Below, in pieces: positions 21,175 to 29,450 of a stretch of DNA of 35,499 bases. The DNA comes from Winogradskyella sp. UBA3174 (GTDB taxonomy: Bacteria; Bacteroidota; Bacteroidia; Flavobacteriales; Flavobacteriaceae): positions 1 to 35,499 of the forward strand of contig NZ_DEXW01000045.1 in the NCBI RefSeq assembly GCF_002364335.1. Direction: 5' to 3'. The notes beneath the pieces were generated by a model. It was not told the DNA's origin. It worked only from the letters and a program-made list of their open reading frames with translations, and did not search any database. Numbering within the stretch: the stretch's first letter is position 1; every line of letters starts with the position of its first letter. Made by a program: the position numbers and the translations under genes.

Positions 21175-23937
21175 TTATTTATATCTCTGGTTGTTTTTGG
21201 TTTTATCAAAAACGTAATCTATAACTTCTTTGTGGCGTTTCTTAGAGCGCACAGAACTACCTGCTGCAGGTGCACCATAAGGTCTTCTACTCGCTGATCT
21301 AAATTGTCTAGCTTCATCTAAGTGCATTAATAAATGGCTGTATGCACCCATGTTTCTTGGTTCTTCTTGTGCCCAAACAATATCGTCTGCATTTTTATAT
21401 TTTGCCATTGTTGCTCTCATAGCTTCTACTGGTAATGGGAACAACTGCTCTACTCTCACCAAGGCAATATCTTCTCTCCCTAGCTTTTCTTGTTCTTTCA
21501 ATAAATCATAATAAAATTTACCTGTAACAAAAACTAAAGTTTTTATCTTATCTGCTTTTGCACTTTCATCATCGATAAGCATTTGGAAACTTCCTTTTGC
21601 AAATTCATCTACAGAAGACACTACTTTAGGATGACGTAATAAACTCTTTGGAGTGAAGACAATTAAAGGTTTTCTAAAATTAGCCTTCATTTGTTTTCGC
21701 AGTAAATGGAACATATTTGCAGGCGTTGTAACATCTGCAATAAACATATTATCCTTAGCACACATCTGTAAGAAACGCTCCATACGTCCAGAAGAATGTT
21801 CTGCACCTTGCCCTTCGTAACCATGTGGTAACAACATTACCAAACCATTTTGTGTTTTCCATTTATCTTCTCCGGAAGATATATATTGGTCAATCATAAT
21901 TTGCGCTCCATTACAAAAGTCACCAAATTGCGCTTCCCAAATGACTAACGTATTAGGACTTGCCATAGCGTAGCCATAATCAAAACCTACAACACCATAT
22001 TCAGACAATAACGAATTGTATATATTGAAATCACCTTGGTCTTCAGAAATGTTTTTATGTAAAATAATTTCTTCTTCACTATCTTCTACTTTAACCACGG
22101 CATGGCGATGTGAGAATGTACCACGCTCAACATCTTGGCCAGAAATTCTAATATCAAAACCTTCAGTTAATAGTGAACCATAGGCCAAATGTTCTCCCAT
22201 AGCCCAATCTAATCGATCTTCATCGAACATGGTTTGACGCGATTCTATTAACCTTTGGATTTTACGAATAAACTTTTTATCAGTAGGGAGATTAGAGATC
22301 ACTTTGGTTATGTTTTTAAGCACTGTTTTAGGCACTGTCGTGTCCACCGGCTTCATCATTACACCTTCCGTAACTCTAGGGAGGCCTTTCCACTCTTCTT
22401 GCATAAAAGCGGTGATTTCTGTTTTATCTTCTTTACGAGAGTCTACTAACTTTTCCTCTAATTTCTCTTTGTACTTAGATTCAATATGCTTTACATAACC
22501 ATCTTCAATAACACCTTCATCAAGTAGGCGTTGCGCATAGATATCTCTTGGGTTTTTATGCTTTGAAATAGCTTTATATAGTAAAGGTTGGGTAAACTTA
22601 GGTTCATCACCTTCATTGTGTCCGTATTTTCTATAACCTAGTAAGTCTATAAATACATCACGCTTAAATTTCATTCTAAAATGAAGTGCAAAAAGTGCTG
22701 CGTGTACAACAGCTTCTGCATCATCTGAATTGACATGAAGTACAGGTGACAAGGTTACTTTAGCCACATCTGTACAGTAGGTACTCGAGCGACCGTCTAA
22801 ATAATTTGTTGTAAACCCTATTTGATTATTAACGACTATATGAATAGTACCATTAGTTTTATAACCATCTAATTGTGCCATTTGCACGACTTCATAAACT
22901 AATCCTTGACCTGCAATTGCGGCATCTCCATGCACTACAATAGGAAGTACCTGGGACGCATCAGTAATTTCTTTTTTATCTTGCTTTGCTCTAGCTATTC
23001 CCTGTACAACAGCTCCTACAGTTTCTAAATGTGACGGATTTGGAGCAATATTTAAATTAATCCTTTTCTTATTATAAGTTTCTCGATTGCTCGTCAAACC
23101 TAAGTGATATTTTACATCACCATCAAACACTTTTTCTTCATAATCTTTACCATCAAACTCACTAAAGATATCCTTTGCAGATTTTCCAAAGATATTGGTT
23201 AATGTGCTTAAACGCCCTCTGTGAGACATTCCCATGACGAACTCCTTAACACCTTCGTCCGCTGCTCTTTCAATAATGGCGTCAACAGCAGGAATTAAAG
23301 ACTCGTTACCTTCTAAAGAAAAACGCTTTTGACCTACATATTTTGTGTGAAGAAACGATTCAAAAGAAACGGCTTGATTTAATTTATTAAGAATATACTT
23401 CTTTTCATCACTCGTAAATATGGTGTGATTGTCATTAATATTTAACTTATTTTGAATCCACTGAATTTCTTCAGGCTTTCTTATATACATGTACTCAACA
23501 CCGATAGAATCACAATAAATACTTTCTAAGTGATCTATGATATTTTGAAGTGTTCCAGAATTTAATCCAAGAATTTCTCCTGCAGAAAACTTTGTGCTTA
23601 AATCTTTTTCGGTTAACCCGAAATTCTCAATTTCTAAGGTTGGTGCATATTTACGTCTGGCTCTAACAGGATTTGTTCTTGTAAACAAATGTCCTCTATT
23701 TCTATAACCATCTATAAGTTTTAAAACCTGAAATTCTTTTTGAAGTTGTTCCGGTATCTGAGTAGATACACCCTCAATGATTTCACCCTCCATTCCATAA
23801 TTTTCTGAGCCAAAGTCATAACCTTGGAAAAAGGCACGCCAGCTTGGTTCTACAGAATCGGGATTTTTTAGGTATTGGTCGTACAAATCAGCAAAATATG
23901 CTGTATGTGCTGCATTTAGAAAGGAATATTTATCCAT
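21175..23937 (-). CDS. sucA: 2-oxoglutarate dehydrogenase E1
   Basis: Thiamine-diphosphate enzyme that decarboxylates 2-oxoglutarate and transfers the succinyl unit to the SucB lipoyl arm. The N-terminus has the family segment SFLNAAHTAYFADLYDQYLK followed by PSWRAFF. The active-site region MGMSHRGRLSTLTNIFGK is near residues 236-253, the ThDP motif starts GDAAIAGQGLVYEVVQMAQL (about 339-358) and ends with NNQIGFTTNY, and the C-terminal domain has EEPRNMGAYSHL (about 867-878). At 920 residues it has the usual size. A TAnnTTTG element lies 40 bases upstream. The gene heads a sucA-sucB unit; lpd is not nearby. Confidence 0.97.
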   Translation of the reverse strand: MDKYSFLNAAHTAYFADLYDQYLKNPDSVEPSWRAFFQGYDFGSENYGMEGEIIEGVSTQIPEQLQKEFQVLKLIDGYRNRGHLFTRTNPVRARRKYAPTLEIENFGLTEKDLSTKFSAGEILGLNSGTLQNIIDHLESIYCDSIGVEYMYIRKPEEIQWIQNKLNINDNHTIFTSDEKKYILNKLNQAVSFESFLHTKYVGQKRFSLEGNESLIPAVDAIIERAADEGVKEFVMGMSHRGRLSTLTNIFGKSAKDIFSEFDGKDYEEKVFDGDVKYHLGLTSNRETYNKKRINLNIAPNPSHLETVGAVVQGIARAKQDKKEITDASQVLPIVVHGDAAIAGQGLVYEVVQMAQLDGYKTNGTIHIVVNNQIGFTTNYLDGRSSTYCTDVAKVTLSPVLHVNSDDAEAVVHAALFALHFRMKFKRDVFIDLLGYRKYGHNEGDEPKFTQPLLYKAISKHKNPRDIYAQRLLDEGVIEDGYVKHIESKYKEKLEEKLVDSRKEDKTEITAFMQEEWKGLPRVTEGVMMKPVDTTVPKTVLKNITKVISNLPTDKKFIRKIQRLIESRQTMFDEDRLDWAMGEHLAYGSLLTEGFDIRISGQDVERGTFSHRHAVVKVEDSEEEIILHKNISEDQGDFNIYNSLLSEYGVVGFDYGYAMASPNTLVIWEAQFGDFCNGAQIMIDQYISSGEDKWKTQNGLVMLLPHGYEGQGAEHSSGRMERFLQMCAKDNMFIADVTTPANMFHLLRKQMKANFRKPLIVFTPKSLLRHPKVVSSVDEFAKGSFQMLIDDESAKADKIKTLVFVTGKFYYDLLKEQEKLGREDIALVRVEQLFPLPVEAMRATMAKYKNADDIVWAQEEPRNMGAYSHLLMHLDEARQFRSASRRPYGAPAAGSSVRSKKRHKEVIDYVFDKTKNNQRYK

Positions 23938-23976
23938 TATTTTTTATGAGACGTTGTCGTTTCAACAAAACTTTAC

Positions 23977-23984
23977 CAAAAATA
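23977..23984 (-). promoter_or_regulatory. -7 promoter element for sucA-sucB
   Basis: On the minus strand the complement of 23977-23984 reads TATTTTTG, a match to TAnnTTTG. It is 39 bases upstream of the sucA start codon and would give a leader of about 30 bases. No clear TTTG -33 element is visible. Confidence 0.45.
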
Positions 23985-24052
23985 CAACTTTTGCTAAATA
24001 TAGATGTGGTTTTAGTATATTTATAACAATTAGAAAAACAAGAATTATTAAG

Positions 24053-24595
24053 ATGATAAATTTAGTTATTGATTGTTCCAAAAAAATGATTTTAAGTACC
24101 GTTTTGATTTGTTTAACTGTATTATTTTCATTTTCCCAAGACATGCCTGCTAATAATGATTTTTGGAAAAACGTTCAGTTTGGTGGTGGTATAGGCTTAA
24201 ACTTAGGGAATGGCTTTTTTAGCGGAGCATTAGCTCCAAATGCACTTTATAGGTTTAGTCCTTATGTTGCTACTGGTATAGGCTTAAATTTTCAATATAG
24301 CTCTCAACGTGATGTCTTTCAATCAACAGTATTAGGAGCAAGTGTCGTCGGTTTGTTTAACCCTTACAGAGGGTTACAGATATCTACTGAATTTGAACAA
24401 TTGCACGTGAATCGAAATTTTGACGAACAATTTATAGATAATGCAGATGACCAGTATTGGTATCCTGCCTTATTTTTAGGCTTAGGTTTTACGAGTGGTA
24501 ATATTACTTTTGGGATACGATATGATGTATTATATGATGCTAATAAGAGCATACAACCAGAAGCTTGGATGCCATTTATTAGGTTTTGGTTTTAA
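24053..24595 (+). CDS. Small outer-membrane barrel protein divergent from sucA
   Basis: A secreted protein of about 180 residues. The hydrophobic signal is ILSTVLICLTVLFSFSQ, followed by NNDFWKNVQFGGGIGLNLGNG. Repeated aromatic/glycine strands (ALYRFSPYVATGIGLNFQYS, PALFLGLGFTSG, ITFGIRYDVLYD) and a C-terminal FIRFWF indicate a small beta-barrel whose last residue is Phe, as required for BAM insertion. An upstream in-frame ATG at 23954 would add 33 residues before the signal and is unlikely; starts at 24053 or 24086 both work. Homologues beside sucA are, to my memory, sometimes labelled alpha-ketoglutarate decarboxylase; nothing in this sequence supports that activity. Confidence 0.75.
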   Translation: MINLVIDCSKKMILSTVLICLTVLFSFSQDMPANNDFWKNVQFGGGIGLNLGNGFFSGALAPNALYRFSPYVATGIGLNFQYSSQRDVFQSTVLGASVVGLFNPYRGLQISTEFEQLHVNRNFDEQFIDNADDQYWYPALFLGLGFTSGNITFGIRYDVLYDANKSIQPEAWMPFIRFWF

Positions 24596-24623
24596 ATATT
24601 AAAGTGGTAATATAGATTTACCG

Positions 24624-25029
24624 TCATCTATATGTTTTGACAAATCGTCTAAACTTAATTAAACTAAAATTTTTCATCATAATTTGTCTTTCATCATAAG
24701 CTAAGTGATGTATTGAGCAAGGATTGTTTTTATTACATTCTTTTAAGCTTAAAAGACAAGTATGAAGTCGCTCCTCACCATCTACAGCATCTCTAATTTC
24801 AATGGGTTTAACTCGCCTATTTTCTTTACTTAAATAAAATCCACCTTTCGAACCTTTAGTTGAATACACTAAATGCCTTTTAGATAAATTCTGCAATATT
24901 TTAGTTGTATAAGTCTTGAGTACATTAATGGGCTCAGCAATATCCTTAATCATAATTTTTTTCCTCAGAAGAATGAATAGCTAGATATAGGGCTGCTTTT
25001 ATGGCATATTTAGACGAATTTGAAAACAT
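24624..25029 (-). pseudogene. Rrf2-family [Fe-S] regulator, frameshifted at an A7 tract
   Basis: The start at 25029 reads MFSNSSKYAIKAALYLAIHS and SEEK, a classical Rrf2 N-terminal helix, but it then runs to a stop at 24946-24948. The rest of the protein is in another frame, from the ATG at 24953 (MIKDIAE) to 24624: KILQNLSKRHLVYSTKGSKG then GFYLS, the rest of the winged helix, and three Cys as C-x6-C-x5-C (CLLSLKECNKNNPC) that match the [2Fe-2S] or [4Fe-4S] ligands of NsrR/IscR. The join falls in seven As on the minus strand (T7 at 24956-24962); removal of one A gives EEKIMIKDIAE and a normal protein of about 134 residues. The 109-residue remainder lacks helix 1 of the HTH, so it probably does not bind DNA well. 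It faces the nos genes divergently and probably regulated them in response to NO or oxygen (inference). Confidence 0.75.
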
Positions 25030-25077
25030 TAATTATCACGTTTATTTAAATAAAGGCAAAAAAAATATTTTTATCTT

Positions 25078-25099
25078 AAACATGATTTATGTCATCTTT
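25078..25099. promoter_or_regulatory. Inverted repeat at the nos promoter, candidate regulator site
   Basis: AAACATGATTT (25078-25088) followed directly by ATGTCATCTTT (25089-25099) forms an inverted repeat in which 8 of 11 positions pair, with the core ATGA...TCAT. Its centre is about 30 bases upstream of the -7 element at 25118, roughly -43 from the likely start of transcription. It resembles both NsrR/Rrf2-like ATG-x-AT sites and FNR/CRP-type TGA...TCA sites, so the regulator cannot be decided. Confidence 0.45.
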
Positions 25100-25117
25100 T
25101 TATCAAAAAGTCAAACC

Positions 25118-25125
25118 TATTTTTG
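25118..25125 (+). promoter_or_regulatory. -7 promoter element for the nos cluster
   Basis: TATTTTTG matches TAnnTTTG. It is 22 bases upstream of the cytochrome start at 25147 and downstream of the inverted repeat at 25078-25099. There is only a T-run and no exact TTTG near -33, which fits a promoter that needs an activator. Confidence 0.55.
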
Positions 25126-25146
25126 TTAAATACTAAAACAAATAAA

Positions 25147-25629
25147 ATGGTAAAATCACTCAAGTTTTTAGCACTAGTTATTTCGTTAATTGTTTTCAGT
25201 TGCGGAGAAAGAGATAAAAAAGAGGAATCCTCATATGGAAAAAAAGAACCTTTAAAAACAGAAAAAAAAGAACCCGCTTCTAAACGAATCGAATTAAGTA
25301 ATAAGGGCGTGGGTCCCATTACATCTGTAGATTTAGGTCTAGTTGTAGACCAAGATATGGCTACTCATGGCAAAGAAATTTATGGAAAAATGTGTACCGC
25401 TTGTCATAAGGCAGATAAAAAATTTATTGGACCATCACCAACAGGCATATTAAAGAGAAGAAGTCCAGAATGGGTAATGAACATGATCTTAAATCCAGAA
25501 GGAATGACGAAAGAAGATCCATTAGCTAAAGATTTATTGATGGAATTCAATGGCGCCCCTATGGCAAACCAAGGCCTTACAAAAGAAGATGCTAGAGCAG
25601 TATTAGAATATTTCAGAACCTTAAAATGA
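25147..25629 (+). CDS. Lipoprotein cytochrome c, nos cluster electron carrier
   Basis: A 160-residue protein with a lipoprotein signal (LVISLIVFSC, acylated Cys19), a charged Lys/Glu/Ser linker (residues 20-50) and one class I cytochrome c domain. The heme site is CTACH (residues 83-87) and the likely distal Met ligand lies in GAPMANQGL. It would be anchored on the periplasmic face of a membrane and probably passes electrons to NosZ. I chose ATG 25147; a TTG at 25123 would lie within the -7 promoter box and put residues before the signal. It is the first gene of the cluster, six bases before the FAS1 lipoprotein gene. Confidence 0.88.
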   Translation: MVKSLKFLALVISLIVFSCGERDKKEESSYGKKEPLKTEKKEPASKRIELSNKGVGPITSVDLGLVVDQDMATHGKEIYGKMCTACHKADKKFIGPSPTGILKRRSPEWVMNMILNPEGMTKEDPLAKDLLMEFNGAPMANQGLTKEDARAVLEYFRTLK

Positions 25630-25635
25630 TAAACT

Positions 25636-26211
25636 ATGAAACCGATCAAACACCTCTTTCTTGTTTTTGCAGTTGCAGCTTTTTTCTGCTCTTGTAAGGA
25701 TGAGAACAACAACGCATCAACAACAACCTCGGAAGCAGAAACAAATGTGCAATCGACAGAAAGAACTGGTCAAGCCTTTATTGAAGATGATGTTAGCACA
25801 ACCGTTTTGAGTATAGCTATTGGCTCTAAAGACCATACTACTTTAGTCGCAGCAGTGCAGGCTGCACAGCTAGAAAATGTTTTAGTGAATGCAGGACCCC
25901 TAATGGTCTTTGCACCTACAAACGAAGCTTTTGCAGCCTTACCAGAGGGTACTGTTGAAAATTTACTAAAACCAGAAAACAAAGATGCTCTCTCTAATAT
26001 CTTAAAGTATCATGTCACTCCCGGAAACTACTCTACAGATTTTTTAAAGAAGTTTAAAAAACTAGGACAAGCAAACAATGGCTACGTCAAAATAGAAGTT
26101 GTGGATGGCGAACCTATGATTGGGGGTGCAAAAATACTGGCAAGTATTAAGGCAGGAAATGGCATTGTACATGTTATAGACAAGGTTTTATTACCACCAA
26201 CTGAAGACTAA
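25636..26211 (+). CDS. Fasciclin (FAS1) domain lipoprotein
   Basis: A 191-residue lipoprotein with the signal LFLVFAVAAFFCSC; the lipobox Cys is at residue 18 or 20. After a Ser/Thr/Glu-rich linker a single FAS1 domain fills residues about 52-189. The H1 motif region is VLVNAGPLMVFAPTNEAFAA, with LSNILKYHVTPGNYS and GNGIVHVIDKVLLPP at the end. FAS1 domains are known for adhesion or protein binding; in nos clusters the role is not known to me. It is placed between the cytochrome c and nosZ (27-base gap), which suggests an envelope scaffold or assembly function. Confidence 0.9.
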   Translation: MKPIKHLFLVFAVAAFFCSCKDENNNASTTTSEAETNVQSTERTGQAFIEDDVSTTVLSIAIGSKDHTTLVAAVQAAQLENVLVNAGPLMVFAPTNEAFAALPEGTVENLLKPENKDALSNILKYHVTPGNYSTDFLKKFKKLGQANNGYVKIEVVDGEPMIGGAKILASIKAGNGIVHVIDKVLLPPTED

Positions 26212-26238
26212 AAAATACTAATCTAAATTTATAAAATA

Positions 26239-28209
26239 ATGAAGACTATATTAAAATCAACTGTTGCGCTATTAACTATTCTAGTCGCATTTTCGAGTTG
26301 CAATAATTCAGAAAAATCTGGTAGTAAATCTGGCGCTTTAGCAGGTAATGTAGCAGAAAAAGTATATGTAGCTCCAGGAGAGTACGATTCGCATTACGCA
26401 TTTTTGTCCGGAGGTTACAGTGGTAACATAACGGTTTACGGTTTACCTTCTGGTAGAATGTTTAAAGAAATTCCTGTATTCTCACAGTTTCCAACCTCGG
26501 GATATGGTTATTCAGAAGAAACAAAGCCAATGTTAAATACCTCTCATGGATTTATTCCTTGGGGAGATTCTCACCATCCAGACATTTCACAGACTAATGG
26601 AGAAATTGATGGTCGTTTCATTTTTATCAATGAGAATAATACCCCAAGAATTGCGAAAATTGATTTAAAGACATTTGAGACCACTGAAATTATTGAGGTA
26701 CCAAATAGTGCTGGTAACCACAGTTCTTCTTTTGTAACCGAAAACACCGAGTATGTTGTTGCAGGCACACGTTTTTCTGTTCCAATTCCACAGCGGGATA
26801 TGCCAATTAAGGATTACAAAGGCAATTTTAAAGGTGCCCTGTCATTTATAAGTGTAGCTCCAGAAACTGGAAATATGGCTATAAAATTCCAAGTACTAAT
26901 GCCAGGATTTAACTACGATTTATCGCATCCTGGACGTGGAAAATCTCACGGATGGTTCTTCTTTACCACTTATAATACTGAAGAAGCAAGTACTTTATTA
27001 GAGGTTAACGCTTCTCAAAACGATAAAGATTTTATTGCAGCTATCAACTGGAAAAAAATTGAAGCCTACGTAAATAACGGTGGTGGTACTATGATGCCAG
27101 CTAATTATGCACATAACCTCTATGATGAAGATACACATACTGCAACGTCTACTATGAAAAAAGAGGTGCGTGTGGTTAATCCGTCAGAGGTTCCTGGAGC
27201 TGTATATTTCTTACCAACACCAAAATCACCTCATGGTTGTGATGTTGATCCTACTGGGGAATATATTGTTGGTAACGGAAAACTTTCAGCAAATTTAACT
27301 GTGCACTCATTTACAAAAATGTTAGATGCCATAGAAAAGGAGAAATTTGCTGGAGAAGCTTACGGTATTCCTATTTTAAATTTTGAAGATGTTTTAGCAG
27401 GCTCTGTAGAACAACCAGGATTAGGGCCTTTACATACCGAGTTTGATGGCAAAGGAAATGCGTATACAACCTTCTTTATTTCATCAGAAGTTGTAAAATG
27501 GAAATTAGGAACTTGGGAGGTTATTGACAGAAAACCTACCTATTATTCTGTTGGCCACTTAACGATTCCTGGAGGAAACTCTGGAAAACCACAAGGCAAA
27601 TACATGTTTGCGATGAATAAAATCACTAAAGACAGATACTTACCAACTGGTCCAGAAATGGAGCACTCTGCACAATTGTATGACATCTCAGGAGATAAAA
27701 TGGAATTACTTTTAGATTTCCCAACCCACGGAGAGCCTCACTATGCTGCGGCAATGCGAGCAGACCTAATTATGGAACGTTCTCAGAAAATCTACAGTTT
27801 AGAAGAAAATAAGCATCCTTATGCCGCTAAATCTGATGCAGACACTAAAGTCGTGCGAAAAGGGAATGAAGTACATATTTATATGACCACAATTAGAAGT
27901 CACTTTTCACCAGATAACATTGAAGGCATTAAAGTTGGAGACAAAGTATATTTCCACGTTACCAACCTAGAGCAAGATTTTGATGTCCCTCATGGATTTG
28001 CAGTACTTGGACAAAATAATTCCGAGTTGCTAGTTATGCCAGGACAGACTAAATCTTCTGTTTGGGAACCAACAAAAGTTGGTGTATGGCCATTCTATTG
28101 TACAGATTTCTGTTCTGCATTACACCAAGAGATGCAAGGTTACATAAGAGTTTCTGCTGCAAATGCTGACACACCACTAAAATGGTCGATGGGAGAAGAC
28201 ATAGAATAA
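26239..28209 (+). CDS. nosZ: Nitrous oxide reductase, Sec-dependent clade II type
   Basis: Reduces N2O to N2 in the periplasm, the last step of denitrification. The 656-residue protein has no twin-arginine signal; instead TVALLTILVAFSSC looks like a Sec lipoprotein signal with Cys21. The seven-bladed propeller carries the CuZ His residues, seen in DSHYAFLSGG, DSHHPD, NHSSSFV, HPGRGKSHGW, KSPHGCDVDPTGEY, LGPLHTEFDGKG and EHSAQL. The C-terminal cupredoxin domain has the CuA motif CTDFCSALHQEM (Cys621, Cys625, His629, Met632). Sec export and this layout are marks of clade II NosZ, frequent in Bacteroidetes. All visible metal ligands are present, so it should be active if matured by the downstream nos genes. 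No nir or nor genes occur in the window. Confidence 0.97.
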   Translation: MKTILKSTVALLTILVAFSSCNNSEKSGSKSGALAGNVAEKVYVAPGEYDSHYAFLSGGYSGNITVYGLPSGRMFKEIPVFSQFPTSGYGYSEETKPMLNTSHGFIPWGDSHHPDISQTNGEIDGRFIFINENNTPRIAKIDLKTFETTEIIEVPNSAGNHSSSFVTENTEYVVAGTRFSVPIPQRDMPIKDYKGNFKGALSFISVAPETGNMAIKFQVLMPGFNYDLSHPGRGKSHGWFFFTTYNTEEASTLLEVNASQNDKDFIAAINWKKIEAYVNNGGGTMMPANYAHNLYDEDTHTATSTMKKEVRVVNPSEVPGAVYFLPTPKSPHGCDVDPTGEYIVGNGKLSANLTVHSFTKMLDAIEKEKFAGEAYGIPILNFEDVLAGSVEQPGLGPLHTEFDGKGNAYTTFFISSEVVKWKLGTWEVIDRKPTYYSVGHLTIPGGNSGKPQGKYMFAMNKITKDRYLPTGPEMEHSAQLYDISGDKMELLLDFPTHGEPHYAAAMRADLIMERSQKIYSLEENKHPYAAKSDADTKVVRKGNEVHIYMTTIRSHFSPDNIEGIKVGDKVYFHVTNLEQDFDVPHGFAVLGQNNSELLVMPGQTKSSVWEPTKVGVWPFYCTDFCSALHQEMQGYIRVSAANADTPLKWSMGEDIE

Positions 28210-28261
28210 TAAATCTATAAAAAATTAGAGAGATTTTGTTTTAGTATTTATTTCTCTAACC

Positions 28262-28298
28262 AAGGCGAGAGTTGATTTTTCGCTCTCGCCTTTCTTTT
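28262..28298 (+). terminator. Intrinsic terminator after nosZ
   Basis: AAGGCGAGAG at 28262-28271 pairs perfectly with CTCTCGCCTT at 28283-28292 with an 11-base loop, then TTCTTTT. It follows the nosZ stop by about 50 bases and would allow nosZ to be made in larger amounts than the assembly genes behind it. Confidence 0.85.
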
Positions 28299-28351
28299 AA
28301 AACACTGAAATATCTTAAAACTATTTTAAGAAAATATTAAATCCTATTCCA

Positions 28352-28948
28352 ATGAAAAAATCAAACCTCATAATGCTTTTCGCTGCAATTTTACCGTTGG
28401 GACTATTTTTATTCCCTTTGTGGAGAATTACTTTAGAAGCACCTCAGTATCCCATTCCATTAGCAATGAATATTCATATCAACGATTTTTCTGATGTGCA
28501 TCCGCACGACATTAAAAATATTAACTTGATGAATCATTATGTGGGTATGCAGTACATTCCTGAAGCGATTCCTGAGTTTAAAATTTTTCCAGCAGGAATA
28601 CTTATCACAGGTTTTTTAGGATTACTAATTGCATGGAAGGGTAACTACAAATGGTTTTTAGGATGGTTTATCTTAATGCTTGTTTTAAGTTTTGCTGGCA
28701 TGTACGACTTCTATTTATGGGAACATGACTATGGACATAATTTAGACCCTAAAGCCATTATGAAGTTCACGAATAAAGATGGCACTGTTATGGGATTTCA
28801 ACCACCTCTTTTTGGATCTAGAGACATCTTAAATTTTAAAGCACATTCTTACCCACAATTAGGTGCCTTATTCTTAGGACTAGGTATTACAGCCGGATTT
28901 GTAGCTTATTGGGTCGGTAAGAAGAACAATAAAAGAGTACCTTCTTAA
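28352..28948 (+). CDS. Nos-cluster membrane protein of unknown function
   Basis: A 198-residue protein with four membrane helices, near residues 6-26 (IMLFAAILPLGLFLFPLW), 84-100 (ILITGFLGLLIAW), 106-125 (FLGWFILMLVLSFAGMYDFY) and 168-190. The large loop between helices 1 and 2 contains several His (IHINDFSDVHPHDIKN and NHYVGMQYIP), and the loop after helix 3 has WEHDYGHNLDP. These His/Met-rich loops could bind copper or heme. In clade II nos clusters a membrane protein called NosB often follows nosZ; the position fits but I cannot confirm homology. It lies between the nosZ terminator and nosL. Confidence 0.7.
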   Translation: MKKSNLIMLFAAILPLGLFLFPLWRITLEAPQYPIPLAMNIHINDFSDVHPHDIKNINLMNHYVGMQYIPEAIPEFKIFPAGILITGFLGLLIAWKGNYKWFLGWFILMLVLSFAGMYDFYLWEHDYGHNLDPKAIMKFTNKDGTVMGFQPPLFGSRDILNFKAHSYPQLGALFLGLGITAGFVAYWVGKKNNKRVPS

Positions 28949-28953
28949 TTAAG

Positions 28954-28972
28954 TCCTTCACCTTGGGAAGGA
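28954..28972 (+). other. Short hairpin between the membrane protein gene and nosL
   Basis: TCCTTC at 28954-28959 pairs with GAAGGA at 28967-28972 across a 7-base loop. No T-run follows, so it is perhaps a processing or stability element in the 59-base gap upstream of nosL. Confidence 0.3.
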
Positions 28973-29007
28973 TTTAGAATGAGAAAAAACACTAAAACAC
29001 TAAACCA

Positions 29008-29448
29008 ATGCAAACACTAAAACACTATTCAACTCTTGCATTACTCTTGTTATTTTTAAGTTGTAATATATCACCACAACCTATAAATTATGGTAGTGAT
29101 GGATGTCACTTCTGTAAGATGACCATTGTAGATAAAGTCCATGCGGCAGAAATCGTTACCAAAAAAGGTAAAATCTATAAGTTTGATGCAACAGAATGCA
29201 TGGTCAATTTTATGAATGAATTTGACACGTCTGAAATAGCGCTTTATTTATCAAACAACTACACTCAACCGGAAAAATTGATTGATGCGACTAAGTCCAC
29301 GTTTTTAATAAGTAAAAACATACCTAGTCCAATGGGAGCATTTTTATCTGCATTCGAAACTAAAGAACGCGCTGAAAATACGCAATTGATAAAAGGTGGC
29401 CGATTATACTCTTGGACGCAATTACTAGCACATTTAAACAAAGACTAA
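29008..29448 (+). CDS. nosL: NosL copper-chaperone lipoprotein
   Basis: A 146-residue outer-envelope lipoprotein; the signal LALLLLFLSC places the acylated Cys at residue 19. The NosL family motif GCHFCKMTIVD carries Cys and Met ligands for Cu(I), and FDATECMVNFM is the second conserved element. NosL delivers copper to apo-NosZ for the CuZ/CuA centres in the periplasm. The gene precedes the cupin gene with a two-base gap and is part of the probable nosL-cupin-nosDFY unit. Confidence 0.93.
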   Translation: MQTLKHYSTLALLLLFLSCNISPQPINYGSDGCHFCKMTIVDKVHAAEIVTKKGKIYKFDATECMVNFMNEFDTSEIALYLSNNYTQPEKLIDATKSTFLISKNIPSPMGAFLSAFETKERAENTQLIKGGRLYSWTQLLAHLNKD

Positions 29449-29450
29449 TT

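Noticed and set aside
25123..25146. Upstream TTG start of the cytochrome c gene
   Set aside because: It falls in the -7 box TATTTTTG and would put eight residues before a good lipoprotein signal that begins at the ATG at 25147.
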